Of a stretch of 64,000 nt of DNA, positions 19,074-27,580 are shown one piece after another. Under the pieces are notes generated by a model. The model saw nothing but the letters and a program-made list of their open reading frames with translations. It did not search any database and was not told the origin of the DNA. How positions within the stretch are numbered: position 1 is the stretch's first letter; every line of letters begins with the position of its first letter. This DNA comes from Roseivirga ehrenbergii. GTDB lineage: Bacteria; Bacteroidota; Bacteroidia; Cytophagales; Cyclobacteriaceae. Position numbers and translations under genes: made by a program. The DNA is taken from NCBI RefSeq assembly GCF_001593005.1, contig NZ_LQZQ01000012.1, forward strand, positions 92,195-156,194, written 5' to 3'.

Positions 19074-19763
19074 ATGAGAAAAATGAAGTATTGGATGATA
19101 GCGGCCATTATGATGGTTTCGGTAGCGTCATTCGGCCAAGATAGCACTTACCTATCGAATGAATATGCCAAAGCAATGGCAGTTTATAATCAAGCACAAT
19201 TATATAATGACATCGAAGTCCAAAAGGCCGCATTGTACGATATGCTGGTGCTAGATCCAGGTGATAGCTCAGTAATGAGAACCCTGTCGGAATATTATTA
19301 TAATAACCGAAGATATACTTCAAGTGCATTAGTAGCTATGGATTTACTAAAGAAGTACCCCGGTAATATGGTAGCCACAGAAATTGCTGCATTGAGCTAC
19401 GAGCAACTAAGGATTTATGATAAAGCCATTGAGTATTACCAAGAAATGTGGCTCAAGCTAGACGATAATAACATCCTTTACCAAATTGCCTACCTACAGT
19501 ATTCTATTAAGCGCTACGAGGAAGCCAATACTAATATTGGTATACTAGAAAGCAAATTGAAAGATGATGTGAAGATAACCTTGACCAAGCAAGATGGATC
19601 TGTTCAAGAAGTTGCCTTTAAAGCAGCTGTGAAAAATTTAAGTGGTTTGATTTCACTAGATCAAGGGGATAAAGAAGCTGCGAAAACTCATTTTAATGCG
19701 GCTTTGGCCCTTTCGCCAGATTTTGAAGCGGCAAAAATGGGCTTGGCAGAAGCAAGCAAGTAA
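19074..19763 (+). CDS. Secreted TPR-repeat protein
   Basis: This 229-residue protein has a type I signal peptide (WMIAAIMMVSVASFG followed by Q) and then helical tetratricopeptide-like repeats: SVMRTLSEYYYNNRRYTSSA, MVATEIAALSYEQLRIYDKA, NILYQIAYLQYSIKRYEEA and AKTHFNAALALSPDFEAA. It is probably periplasmic. TPR proteins mediate protein contacts and no partner is evident. It lies 21 bp downstream of the CCA gene, so it is probably co-transcribed. ATGs at 19074 and 19083 are both possible starts; neither changes the signal peptide much. A bidirectional terminator follows. Confidence 0.8.
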   Translation: MRKMKYWMIAAIMMVSVASFGQDSTYLSNEYAKAMAVYNQAQLYNDIEVQKAALYDMLVLDPGDSSVMRTLSEYYYNNRRYTSSALVAMDLLKKYPGNMVATEIAALSYEQLRIYDKAIEYYQEMWLKLDDNNILYQIAYLQYSIKRYEEANTNIGILESKLKDDVKITLTKQDGSVQEVAFKAAVKNLSGLISLDQGDKEAAKTHFNAALALSPDFEAAKMGLAEASK

Positions 19764-19792
19764 GATTTACGAATTTTTTACTAACGAATCAT

Positions 19793-19824
19793 AAAGGCAT
19801 TACCATATGAGGTGATGCCTTTTT
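19793..19824. terminator. Bidirectional terminator between the TPR gene and the phosphoesterase gene
   Basis: AAAGGCATTACC and GGTGATGCCTTT form a 12-bp stem with a 6-nt loop, flanked by a T-tract on the plus strand and A residues on the other side. It lies between the convergent stops at 19763 and 19823. Confidence 0.8.
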
Positions 19825-20323
19825 ACATTCCCCTTTTTCCGAGTTCTATTACCTCCAGGTTTTTTATCCTGCCATTCTCCAAGTCAAAACGCAGCAAGGT
19901 TCTCACTTGATGGAAACCATGATTACCCGCAGCCCCAGGGTTCATATAAAGCATTTTATTTAGGCTATTATCGGGCATTACTTTCAGTATGTGTGAATGG
20001 CCGCAAATAAATAATTGAGGCTTAATTTCTTCAAGCCTTTTTCGAATACCAGAAGCATATTTTGGAGGTTTCCCGCCAATGTGAATCATATATACTTTTA
20101 CACCTTCTACTTCAAAAATTAGTTCTTCTGGAAAAATGGATTGAATGGTTTTATCATCAATGTTGCCATAAACACCTTTAGTAGGCTTGAATTCTTCCAG
20201 CTGTTCTATCACGCTAACATCGCCAACATCTCCTGCGTGCCATATTTCATCACAATTTTTAAAATGATGAAATACACGCTCATGAAGAAAGCCATGTGTG
20301 TCTGAAATTAACCCTATTTTCAT
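19823..20323 (-). CDS. YfcE/MJ0936-type metallophosphoesterase
   Basis: This 166-residue calcineurin-like phosphoesterase has all metal-binding motifs of the YfcE group: ISDTHGFL at about 5-12, HAGDVGD at about 30-36, YGNIDD at about 53-58, and ICGHSHIL plus NPGAAG near the C-terminus. Characterised members hydrolyse model phosphodiesters in vitro; the biological substrate is unknown. It is cytoplasmic, because no signal is present. It is convergent with the TPR gene and divergent from the OmpA-like gene at 20521. Confidence 0.88.
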   Translation of the reverse strand: MKIGLISDTHGFLHERVFHHFKNCDEIWHAGDVGDVSVIEQLEEFKPTKGVYGNIDDKTIQSIFPEELIFEVEGVKVYMIHIGGKPPKYASGIRKRLEEIKPQLFICGHSHILKVMPDNSLNKMLYMNPGAAGNHGFHQVRTLLRFDLENGRIKNLEVIELGKRGM

Positions 20324-20520
20324 AGTAGTAAAGGTGCTTATTTTTCCCGAAATGGGATACCCTTTCCCGAAATGAAATATACACTTCGAAGCGAAAAATA
20401 AATCTCATAGCGTATAATGCTCATTTACAGTACAAATGTCTGTATGTGCCAAAATAAAAGTGAAAAATTAATTATGGTTTAGGTTTTGATAAGTGTACAA
20501 GCATAACAAAACCAAAAACG

Positions 20521-21930
20521 ATGAAAAAATTATTACTAATTCTAACAATGGCTGTCAGCACTTTTAGCCTATCAGCCCAAACAGAGGATTCACCTTGGTG
20601 GATGACTCTAGAGCTTACCAACAACAAATTGGATTACAAATGGTACGATGGAATGTTCAGCTTTGGCCAACTAGATAATGCTGGCTTTAGAGTAGGAGTT
20701 GAGCGTTACTTAAACTCAAGTTTTGATTTAGAGCTTGGAGCTTCTTACGGAAACTTAGTTCACAATGATGTACTCGATGGAAATGTAGCTGATCTTGACT
20801 TACGTTTCGCCTACAAGTTTGATAACGGTTACATCTTCAAGAAGGACTCTAAAGTAGCACCTTATTTATTTGCTGGCTTTGGAGTAACAAGCTTTTCTAA
20901 GATTGAACCAATTTATGAAGAGTTCAATAAAGGAACATATAAAATGATTCCTTTAGGAGCTGGATTAAAGTTCAAAGTGGTTGAAAACGCTGAAATTAAC
21001 ATGCGTGCAGCTTACAAAAAGAGCATCGATTACGCGCCAAACTATCTTCAGTATGCGATTGGTGTTTCGTTCTCTTTAAGCGGTAAGAAGGATTCTGATG
21101 GTGACGGTATCTACGATAAAGAAGATATGTGTCCAACAGAAGCTGGTCCATTAGAGAACAAAGGTTGTCCTTGGCCTGATACTGATGGTGACGGTGTGTT
21201 AGATAAAGATGATACTTGCCCTACAAAAGCAGGTAATTTAAACGGTTGCCCTGATACTGATGGTGATGGAATTAAAGATTCTGAAGATGCATGCCCAACT
21301 GTAGCCGGTATTGCCGAATTCAATGGATGTCCTGATACTGATGGCGATGGAATCCAAGATTTTGAAGATGCTTGCCCAACTGTAGCTGGTACATTGAATG
21401 GTTGCCCTGATAGAGATGGTGACGGAGTGAAAGATAGCGAGGATGCTTGTCCAACTGTAGCTGGAACATTAAATGGTTGTCCTGATAGCGATGGCGATGG
21501 TGTGAAAGATAGCGAAGATAACTGCCCTGAAACTGCTGGCTTGTCTTCAAACAATGGATGCCCAGAAGTGAAGGAAGAAGTAAAAAAAGTACTTGAGCTT
21601 GCTGTTAAGGATATTCAGTTCAATTCAGGTAGCGATGTTTTAAAATCATCTGCCAACGGTTCTTTAGATCAAGTTGTTGAGTTGATGAAAGCCGAAGACT
21701 TCAGCTTAGAGCTAAGTGGTTATACTGATAGCACTGGTGATGCTGCTAAGAATCTTGAGCTTTCTAAAAGAAGAGCCAACGCTGTAAAACAATACTTAAT
21801 AAACAAAGGTATTTCAGCTGATAGATTGTTTGCTGATGGTTACGGAATAGTAAATCCAGTGGCTGATAATAAAACTGCAGTAGGTAGAGCTAGAAATAGG
21901 AGAGTAGAATTGAAAATCATCTTCAGATAG
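20521..21930 (+). CDS. OmpA-family outer-membrane protein with TSP3 repeats
   Basis: This 469-residue protein has four parts. A signal peptide (LLLILTMAVSTFSLSAQ) leads into a beta-barrel-like region at about residues 20-190. Six thrombospondin type-3 calcium-binding repeats of the form DxDGDGxxDxxDxCP follow at about 192-350. The C-terminal OmpA/MotB peptidoglycan-binding domain is at about 357-469 (LELSGYTDSTGDA, LSKRRANAVKQYL, GRARNRRVELKI). It probably links the outer membrane to peptidoglycan, with Ca2+ stiffening the linker. It is a common, abundant protein class in Bacteroidota. The gene has its own terminator at 21955. Confidence 0.92.
   Translation: MKKLLLILTMAVSTFSLSAQTEDSPWWMTLELTNNKLDYKWYDGMFSFGQLDNAGFRVGVERYLNSSFDLELGASYGNLVHNDVLDGNVADLDLRFAYKFDNGYIFKKDSKVAPYLFAGFGVTSFSKIEPIYEEFNKGTYKMIPLGAGLKFKVVENAEINMRAAYKKSIDYAPNYLQYAIGVSFSLSGKKDSDGDGIYDKEDMCPTEAGPLENKGCPWPDTDGDGVLDKDDTCPTKAGNLNGCPDTDGDGIKDSEDACPTVAGIAEFNGCPDTDGDGIQDFEDACPTVAGTLNGCPDRDGDGVKDSEDACPTVAGTLNGCPDSDGDGVKDSEDNCPETAGLSSNNGCPEVKEEVKKVLELAVKDIQFNSGSDVLKSSANGSLDQVVELMKAEDFSLELSGYTDSTGDAAKNLELSKRRANAVKQYLINKGISADRLFADGYGIVNPVADNKTAVGRARNRRVELKIIFR
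21094..21550 (+). repeat. In-gene tandem repeats encoding TSP3 units
   Basis: Six units of about 70-80 bp encode DxDGDGxxDxxDxCP plus a variable spacer. The last three spacers (CPTVAGTLNGCPD type) are close to identical at the DNA level, suggesting recent unit duplication inside the gene. Confidence 0.8.
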
Positions 21931-21954
21931 TAAAGTAAATTAAACAATACTTAA

Positions 21955-21988
21955 TGAGAGGTCGTTGTGTACAGCGACCTCTCTTTTT
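21955..21988 (+). terminator. Rho-independent terminator of the OmpA-like gene
   Basis: GAGAGGTCG and CGACCTCTC form a perfect 9-bp stem with an 11-nt loop, followed by TTTTT. It starts 25 bp after the stop codon. Confidence 0.9.
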
Positions 21989-22127
21989 ATTATAAAAGGT
22001 AAGTGTTGATTTTAATGTTAGTATCATTTATTTGTGTTTGTGAATCATATTTATGCGTTTGTGTTTAATGCCAGTCGTTAGTTATTTACCGATTTAGGCT
22101 TGATTAATTTTTGTTTTTCTTTTTTAC

Positions 22128-22150
22128 ATGAACATATGTTCATACCTTTG
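22128..22150 (+). promoter_or_regulatory. 16-bp palindromic operator abutting the ArsR-type gene's -7 element
   Basis: ATGAACATATGTTCAT at 22128-22143 is a perfect 16-bp palindrome. It runs directly into TACCTTTG (22143-22150), a perfect Bacteroidota -7 element, 16 bp upstream of the regulator's ATG. A dimeric regulator bound here would block promoter access, so autoregulation by the encoded ArsR-type protein is the simplest reading. This is inferred from sequence only. Confidence 0.65.
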
Positions 22151-22166
22151 ATAAAAACCTATCCAA

Positions 22167-22469
22167 ATGGAAGAGCAGCTTGACAATGAAAGGGTCGAGA
22201 AAATTGCCTTCGTACTGAAGACTATTGCGCACCCTATGCGAGTCGGTATCATTGATCTCCTAAGCAGGAATGAAAAGATGTCGGTGAATGATATTACTGC
22301 GTACCTTGGTCTAGAGCAATCGCTAACTTCACATCATTTGGCCAACCTTAAAATGAAAGGCGTATTAGGAAGTAAGCGTGATGGAAAGAATATTTTCTAT
22401 TTTCTGAAGATGAAGGAAGCTCCGGAAATCATCAAAATATTAGAAGATGTTAAGGTTAATGTTTTTTAG
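22167..22469 (+). CDS. ArsR/SmtB-type winged-helix transcription regulator
   Basis: This 100-residue protein is a single winged helix-turn-helix of the ArsR type. The conserved IAHPMRVGIIDLLSR stretch is at about residues 18-32. The recognition region VNDITAYLGLEQSLTSHHLANLKMKGVLGSKRDGK, split by the usual turns, is at about 40-75, and IFYFLK forms the wing. The classic alpha3 Cys metal motif (CxC) is absent and the protein has no Cys, so the sensed signal is probably not a soft metal. A perfect palindromic operator lies in its promoter. The dehydrogenase gene follows about 50 bp later on the same strand and could be co-transcribed. Confidence 0.88.
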   Translation: MEEQLDNERVEKIAFVLKTIAHPMRVGIIDLLSRNEKMSVNDITAYLGLEQSLTSHHLANLKMKGVLGSKRDGKNIFYFLKMKEAPEIIKILEDVKVNVF

Positions 22470-22520
22470 AACTTACTCCCCAAAATACTGGTTACATTGA
22501 AGAACTCAGTTTTTTCAATT

Positions 22521-23885
22521 ATGTCAATGCAATCAGTAAACCCTTCAAATAATCAAGTAATACAACTTTTCGAACCTCATTCAGAGGATTATGTTCAGGC
22601 AGCAATAGAGCGAGCCGATCTTCAGTTTTCTACTTGGAAGAATGAGTTGTTCGAGTACAGAGCTCAGCTATTTAATAAGCTTGCCGATGTACTTGAAGAA
22701 CGTAAAACCTCACTTGCCGAAACTATGACCTTGGAAATGGGGAAACTCACAACCGAAGGTATTGCCGAAGTCGAGAAATGTGCATTAGTGTGTAGATATT
22801 ATGCCGACAATGCAGAGAAATTTTTAAAGGATGAAATCCTTAAATCCGATCATTCTAAAGCATTTATAAGCTATCAACCATTGGGTACTATCTTGGCTGT
22901 AATGCCCTGGAACTTCCCATTATGGCAAGTGTTTAGATTTGCAGCACCAACTTTAATGGCAGGAAATGTTGGTTTGTTAAAGCATGCCTCAAGCGTTCAA
23001 ATGTGCGCTCAAGCCATTGAAGATACTTTCATCGAAGCGGGTTTTCCTGTTGGGGCTTTTCAAAACTTAAGAATTGGTTCTAATAAAGTAGAGGCCATTA
23101 TTAATGATGATCGCATTAAAGCGGTAACTCTTACCGGAAGCGAAGGAGCCGGTAGTGCTGTGGCGAGTGTAGCTGGATCGAAAATTAAAAAATCAGTTTT
23201 GGAGCTGGGCGGTAGTGACCCATTTATAGTGCTCGATAATGCCGACATGGACCTTACCGTTCGTACTGCCGTAAAGGCCAGAATGCGTAACTGCGGTCAG
23301 AGCTGTATTGCAGCAAAACGTTTTATTGTGGTAGAAAGAGTGTATGATGAATTTGTGGAAAAGTTCAGCTCATTTTTACAAGCACTTAAGATCGGAGACC
23401 CCAGTGATATTTTGACTTCTTGCGGCCCAATGGCTTCGGATGACTTGGCCAATGAATTACTTAAACAAGTAAATGAAAGTGTAGAAAAAGGTGCTAAAGT
23501 GGTTTTGGGAGGTAAGCGTCCTGACAGAGTAGGCGCTTATTTTGAACCTACCATTTTAGCAGATTTAAAGCCGGGTATGCCAGCCTATGAAGAGGAACTT
23601 TTCGGGCCAGTCGCATCATTGTTTAAAGTGAAAAATGAAGAAGAAGCCATTGCTTTAGCCAATAACAGTAAGTTTGGTTTAGGGGCTTCTATATGGACAC
23701 AAGACTTGGTGCGTGGAGAAATGATTGCTAGAAAAATTGAATCAGGAGCCGTGTTTGTAAACCATATGGTTTCTTCTGATCCACGTTTACCTTTTGGCGG
23801 TATTAAAACCTCTGGTTATGGCCGAGAGCTGTCGCACTTGGGTATCCGTGAATTTATGAATACTAAAACTATTGTCATTAATTAA
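22521..23885 (+). CDS. NAD(P)-dependent aldehyde dehydrogenase, succinate-semialdehyde type
   Basis: From ATG 22521 this is about 454 residues of the aldehyde dehydrogenase superfamily, closest in motifs to short succinate-semialdehyde dehydrogenases. MPWNFPLWQVFRFAAPTLMAG is the cofactor-binding entry region (split here by family convention at Pro-Leu). LTGSEGAGSAVA is the NAD loop, ELGGSDPFIVLDNAD holds the catalytic Glu and GQSCIAAKRF the catalytic Cys. LPFGGIKTSGYGREL is near the C-terminus. The open frame extends to a TTG at 22497, but ATG 22521 or 22527 gives the usual MQSVNP-type start. Substrate specificity cannot be fixed by sequence. It is downstream of the ArsR-type regulator and followed by a terminator. 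Confidence 0.88.
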   Translation: MSMQSVNPSNNQVIQLFEPHSEDYVQAAIERADLQFSTWKNELFEYRAQLFNKLADVLEERKTSLAETMTLEMGKLTTEGIAEVEKCALVCRYYADNAEKFLKDEILKSDHSKAFISYQPLGTILAVMPWNFPLWQVFRFAAPTLMAGNVGLLKHASSVQMCAQAIEDTFIEAGFPVGAFQNLRIGSNKVEAIINDDRIKAVTLTGSEGAGSAVASVAGSKIKKSVLELGGSDPFIVLDNADMDLTVRTAVKARMRNCGQSCIAAKRFIVVERVYDEFVEKFSSFLQALKIGDPSDILTSCGPMASDDLANELLKQVNESVEKGAKVVLGGKRPDRVGAYFEPTILADLKPGMPAYEEELFGPVASLFKVKNEEEAIALANNSKFGLGASIWTQDLVRGEMIARKIESGAVFVNHMVSSDPRLPFGGIKTSGYGRELSHLGIREFMNTKTIVIN

Positions 23886-23927
23886 AGATTGACAAACCTG
23901 TCTGATAATTCAGAGAGGTAGGTGAAT

Positions 23928-23964
23928 AAAGAGCTGATGAACGATATTGTTCATCAGCTCTTTT
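23928..23964 (+). terminator. Terminator between the aldehyde dehydrogenase and VOC genes
   Basis: AAAGAGCTGATGAAC and GTTCATCAGCTCTTT form a 15-bp perfect stem with a 6-nt loop and a following T-tract. It lies between convergent stops at 23885 and 23971 and probably works in both directions. Confidence 0.88.
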
Positions 23965-23970
23965 CTTTTA

Positions 23971-24432
23971 TCAATTTAGAGAATGAAGCCCTATGCGATT
24001 ACCCTCCGTATCGAGGAACATAGCGAAGTGTCCATTTTCTTCATCGATTAACGTTTTCGGAACAATGATTTCTCCTCCATTAGCTTCTACTTTATTCAAA
24101 ATAAATTGAAGATCATCTCCACCATTGAGGTAAATTATTACACCATCAGAAGAAGGGGTATATCCTTCGCCTTTTATAAGCACTCCTGAGGCAGCTTCTC
24201 CATCACTAGGGAATAACCCCATTTGTGTACCCTGCATCTCTATTTCAGAGATTTCTATATCTAAGATTGATTGATAAAAATTAACGGCACGAGAAAAATC
24301 AGTCGTTGGTATTTCGAAAATTGAGATAAAGCTTTTCATGTTTTTTCTTTTTGGGTCTAGAGTGTTTTTATCAGTACAAGCAGTCAGTATGATTGCGAAA
24401 ATTACAATTAAACTTAGTGGTGTGTTTTTCAT
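23971..24432 (-). CDS. Lipoprotein with VOC (glyoxalase/bleomycin-resistance) domain
   Basis: This 153-residue protein has a hydrophobic N-terminus ending in lipobox LTAC (Cys19), then a short linker and a VOC-fold domain from about residue 32. FISIFEIPTTDFSRAVNFYQ is the typical first beta-alpha unit and DTEGNRIGLHSLN the end of the fold. VOC domains are usually cytoplasmic. An internal ATG at 24339 would give a cytoplasmic domain, but the continuous frame with a good signal peptide favours the exported form. A second VOC lipoprotein is at 27581. The activity is unknown. Confidence 0.75.
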   Translation of the reverse strand: MKNTPLSLIVIFAIILTACTDKNTLDPKRKNMKSFISIFEIPTTDFSRAVNFYQSILDIEISEIEMQGTQMGLFPSDGEAASGVLIKGEGYTPSSDGVIIYLNGGDDLQFILNKVEANGGEIIVPKTLIDEENGHFAMFLDTEGNRIGLHSLN

Positions 24433-24504
24433 TCTGATTTCTTAAAATTTAGTTTTCAAGATTAAGAAACCTCTAAAAGAACGAATTGTAAAAATGCGAC
24501 AACT

Positions 24505-25323
24505 CTAGTCCTCCGAATAGAAAAGAGAAGAAAGCACTAATTGCTTGTCACTCAAATACTCTTTAGGATTGGTGCCAGTAAACTCTTTGAAATCTTTAAT
24601 GAAGTGTGCTTGATCATAATATTCACTAGCGTAAGCAATCGCTGTTAGACTATCTGGTTGCTTATTGAGCATCATTTTTAAAGCAGCTTGCAGCCTTATT
24701 ATTTTTCCTAATTGTTTGGGGCTAATCCCCACTTGTTTTAAAAAGTTTCTCTCAAGGTTTCTTCTTTGTGATAGTTCACCTTTCAGAATAGAACTAATGG
24801 GTATACTTCCGTTTGTTGTATGAAGGCTGTCAATAGTAGATTTTACGATTCTATCAATTGTGGACGTTTCAATCAACTTGCTTAACAGAAAACTCTCCAC
24901 AATTTCTATTCTCTCTTCCGTACTTGCAGCATGAATAATTTTTTCTTCTAATTCATTTGCTGATTCTCCAAAAAGCACGGAGAGAGGTGTGTCCTTATTG
25001 GCTAGTTCTTTGACTGGCGATTTTATAAAATTGGCAAAACCGTAAGGGTAGAAGCGAACTGCAAATGAATTGACAAATCCTGTGGGTTGGATAAAATATG
25101 ACTTGGTAATTTGGCCAACAACCATTGCTCTTGGCTGCAATACCCAGTTTTTTTCGTTCTCCAATCGTTTTATGTCTTCCCCAAGAATAAAGGCCATTTC
25201 AATGCAACCGTCAGGTACTATTCTTTGCTTTTCGGTTGCCATTTCAGCAGAAACCTCAAGTGTCCAGTAACACTTAACAATGGCTTCTAGGTCGGGGTGA
25301 ACTTTATACGTTTGATAATTCAT
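24505..25323 (-). CDS. AraC-family transcription regulator (DUF6597-type N-terminus)
   Basis: This 272-residue protein begins YQTYKVHPDLEAIVKCYWTLEV. With RIVPDGCIEMAFILGE this is typical of AraC regulators carrying a DUF6597-like domain. The C-terminal AraC helix-turn-helix pair is at about residues 170-260: SQRRNLERNFLKQVGISPKQ, then SEYYDQAHFIKDFKEFTGTNPKEYL. The ligand and target genes are unknown. It is encoded between a VOC lipoprotein and an EEP-fold gene on the same strand, with gaps of about 70 and 125 bp, so it may have its own promoter. Confidence 0.88.
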   Translation of the reverse strand: MNYQTYKVHPDLEAIVKCYWTLEVSAEMATEKQRIVPDGCIEMAFILGEDIKRLENEKNWVLQPRAMVVGQITKSYFIQPTGFVNSFAVRFYPYGFANFIKSPVKELANKDTPLSVLFGESANELEEKIIHAASTEERIEIVESFLLSKLIETSTIDRIVKSTIDSLHTTNGSIPISSILKGELSQRRNLERNFLKQVGISPKQLGKIIRLQAALKMMLNKQPDSLTAIAYASEYYDQAHFIKDFKEFTGTNPKEYLSDKQLVLSSLFYSED

Positions 25324-25448
25324 TTAAAGAGATTTACTGGAGAATGGTCAGCCTGCCATTTCGGAAGATAAAAAAGAGTAATTAGAGTCATGCGATAGCT
25401 CATCTTGATGAAGGTATATATCTAAGGCTAAGATTGAAATCGGAAACT

Positions 25449-26516
25449 TTATGCGGTTCGGTTGTCGCTGTTCTCTTTTTTTCCTTCTGCAATCAGTTCT
25501 TTGGTTTCTTCCTTTTCTTCTTTTTCTAGCTTTTCAACTTCTTCCTTTTGATTGTGATTTGAAGAGTCGATAGAGAAAACACAACAGATAGGGAAATGGT
25601 CTGAGCCAACGTGTTCTAAAACGCTTAATTCTTTTAGAAAAATAGTTGGGCAATGGAAGACGAGATCTAATGGAGCTCTGAAAAACCAATATTTAGCATG
25701 ATAAGAAGCTAAAATTCCACGCCCCATTCTACCATCGATTAATCCGCTGTTTTTGCGGAATAGTTCAGAGATTTTGGACCATGCCACTGTATTGAAATCG
25801 CCTATTACGAGGGTTGGCTTGTTGATTTCTTTGGTGCGTTTTGCAATACATAGTAGATCGCCATCGCGCTCTTTAGAAGTGTCTTCTTCTGTAGGGCTTG
25901 GCGGTGGTGGGTGTACGCAGAAAAGTACAAAGTCTTCTCCATCTTCGGTTTTGAAATGGGCCTCTATGCTTGGTAAATCTTCTGATACGAAGTAATGGGT
26001 AGTAACCTTCTGAAAAGGCATTTTAGCATACAAATGCATGCCATAGGTGTTCTCCAATGTTATTTTTTCTGTATAAGGATAGTCAGCTTCCATTTCTCGC
26101 ATGGCAAGTTCCCAATCCTTGTTGCTTTCTATGGTGAGAAAAATATCTGGCTTTTCTTTTCGAATAAAGTCTTTAAATCTGTTAAACTCTTGATTGAATT
26201 GATAAATGTTGGTAGAAATTACTTTTATCTCGGTCAACCCCTCTGTTTCATTCTTGTGGCTTTTATAAAATTTTGTAAAACGAGCTAATAAATAGGAGTG
26301 GTAAACAATTAGCCCTATTTGGATTAATGCAACCACCCAAAAACCAATGCTCTTTTCCGAGAAAACAAAAAGGCCAATACTCGCTACAACCTGAAGAATG
26401 AGCAGCTGCATTTTAATAAATTCAGGCACACGAAAAACCCAATGCTGGTTTTTAACAAAGGGTAATAAGCTTATAATAATAAGCAGTACCGACAGAAAGA
26501 TAAAAAAAATGCTCAA
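25449..26516 (-). CDS. Membrane-anchored endonuclease/exonuclease/phosphatase-family protein
   Basis: This 355-residue protein has three hydrophobic N-terminal segments (about residues 2-20, 36-55 and 60-78) followed by an EEP-fold domain. Core motifs are VISTNIYQFNQEFN, PDIFLTIESN with the metal-binding Glu, LFCVHPPPP, LVIGDFNTVAWS (the GDFN motif) and HVGSDHFPICCVF (the SDHFP motif). The domain probably faces outside and hydrolyses phosphodiester or phosphomonoester bonds; the substrate is unknown. The last 40 residues are a highly charged Glu/Lys-rich tail that looks disordered. The ATG at 26516 directly precedes the first hydrophobic segment. Confidence 0.85.
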   Translation of the reverse strand: MSIFFIFLSVLLIIISLLPFVKNQHWVFRVPEFIKMQLLILQVVASIGLFVFSEKSIGFWVVALIQIGLIVYHSYLLARFTKFYKSHKNETEGLTEIKVISTNIYQFNQEFNRFKDFIRKEKPDIFLTIESNKDWELAMREMEADYPYTEKITLENTYGMHLYAKMPFQKVTTHYFVSEDLPSIEAHFKTEDGEDFVLFCVHPPPPSPTEEDTSKERDGDLLCIAKRTKEINKPTLVIGDFNTVAWSKISELFRKNSGLIDGRMGRGILASYHAKYWFFRAPLDLVFHCPTIFLKELSVLEHVGSDHFPICCVFSIDSSNHNQKEEVEKLEKEEKEETKELIAEGKKENSDNRTA

Positions 26517-26624
26517 TTCAAAATGTTTACAAACAGCCTGTTATGGGTTTTAAAATAGCAAAAGAGCCAGGTTTGATATAATGGGTTCTTTTGGAGACCT
26601 AAGTTAATATATTTTGGTAATCTG

Positions 26625-27473
26625 TTATAGATGTTTAAACTCTCTAATCAACTCAATAACTGGTTTGTGAGGTCTTCCTGCTGCCTGTTCAAAATCGGAA
26701 GGAATGTTATAAACCCCATCGCTTATTCCTTTATAAATTCCAGCAATTACAGACCCTATAAATTCGCCTAGTTCTTCTTTTCTTTCTTTTTCATAAGCTT
26801 CGCAGGGTACAGCATTGTAAATCAGGTTTGTTTTATATACCTGATTGATCAACTCTGCTAACCTAGCTTGTGTAATAGTTTCGCCCATCAGGTTGTAAGT
26901 CTTTCCAATGTGCTTGTCGTTTAAAAGCATTTTGGCATATGCATAACCTAATTCAGGTCGACTTGTGTATCCACATTTTCCATGGCCTGCACAATTTCTA
27001 ATTTCACCTTCCCTTTTGTAAGTCTGGATATATTCTAAATCGGGTTCGATATAAATGCCATTTCTTCCAATCACCCATTGAAGGCCAGATTCCCGAACAT
27101 CAGCTTCGGTTTGACGATTGCTTTGAACCACGGGGCTAAACGCATTTTTTTCTTCGTCACCAATAATGCTGGTATAAACAATCTTTTTCACCCCATTTTG
27201 CTTTGCCGCTTCAATCACATTTCTATGTTGTTGAATTCTCTTTTGTGGTTCGTCCATGCCAGAGACCAGAAGCACGGCATCAATCCCTTTCAAAGCAATA
27301 TCAAAATCCTCACGATTGTTATAGTCGCCTTTTCTTACGGCTACACCAAGCTGTTCTGCTTTTGCGGGTGTTCGTGCAATGGCGATCACATTATCCTTAC
27401 CAATCTCTTCAATCAGTTGCTTTACTATGGCTGAACCTAGTTGTCCGCTTGCCGATGTTACTGCTGTTTTCAT
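26625..27473 (-). CDS. NmrA-like NAD(P)-binding oxidoreductase (QorB-like)
   Basis: This 282-residue atypical short-chain dehydrogenase begins MKTAVTSASGQLGSAIVKQL, with a variant glycine-rich dinucleotide loop typical of the NmrA/QorB (NAD(P)H:quinone oxidoreductase 2) group. VLLVSGMDEPQKRIQQHRNV and VKKIVYTSI follow the usual order. A conserved catalytic Tyr/Lys pair of classic SDRs is not evident, as expected for the NmrA group. The reaction is unknown. One oddity is the NCAGHGKCGYTSRPELGYAYA stretch (shown to 21 in the protein, two Cys), since the loop in relatives usually reads G.A.....D.A. It is monocistronic by spacing. Confidence 0.8.
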   Translation of the reverse strand: MKTAVTSASGQLGSAIVKQLIEEIGKDNVIAIARTPAKAEQLGVAVRKGDYNNREDFDIALKGIDAVLLVSGMDEPQKRIQQHRNVIEAAKQNGVKKIVYTSIIGDEEKNAFSPVVQSNRQTEADVRESGLQWVIGRNGIYIEPDLEYIQTYKREGEIRNCAGHGKCGYTSRPELGYAYAKMLLNDKHIGKTYNLMGETITQARLAELINQVYKTNLIYNAVPCEAYEKERKEELGEFIGSVIAGIYKGISDGVYNIPSDFEQAAGRPHKPVIELIREFKHL

Positions 27474-27580
27474 TGGAAAAGTGTTTTAATGATTTAACTT
27501 TTTTTGAGAACTTGAGGCTCTTTTTAGCTGGCTACAAATGGTCTTATATAATAGTGAATTCGACTAACCACTTATTAATA

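Noticed and set aside
21111..21554. Long minus-strand frame inside the OmpA-like gene
   Set aside because: It is the antisense of the TSP3 repeats; the repetitive Ser/Pro pattern is a by-product of the repeated codons.
26540..26600. TTCTTTTGGAGACC near 26588 as another repeat arm
   Set aside because: It shares only the core TTTTGGAG; outer bases differ and no partner arm lies about 80 bp away.
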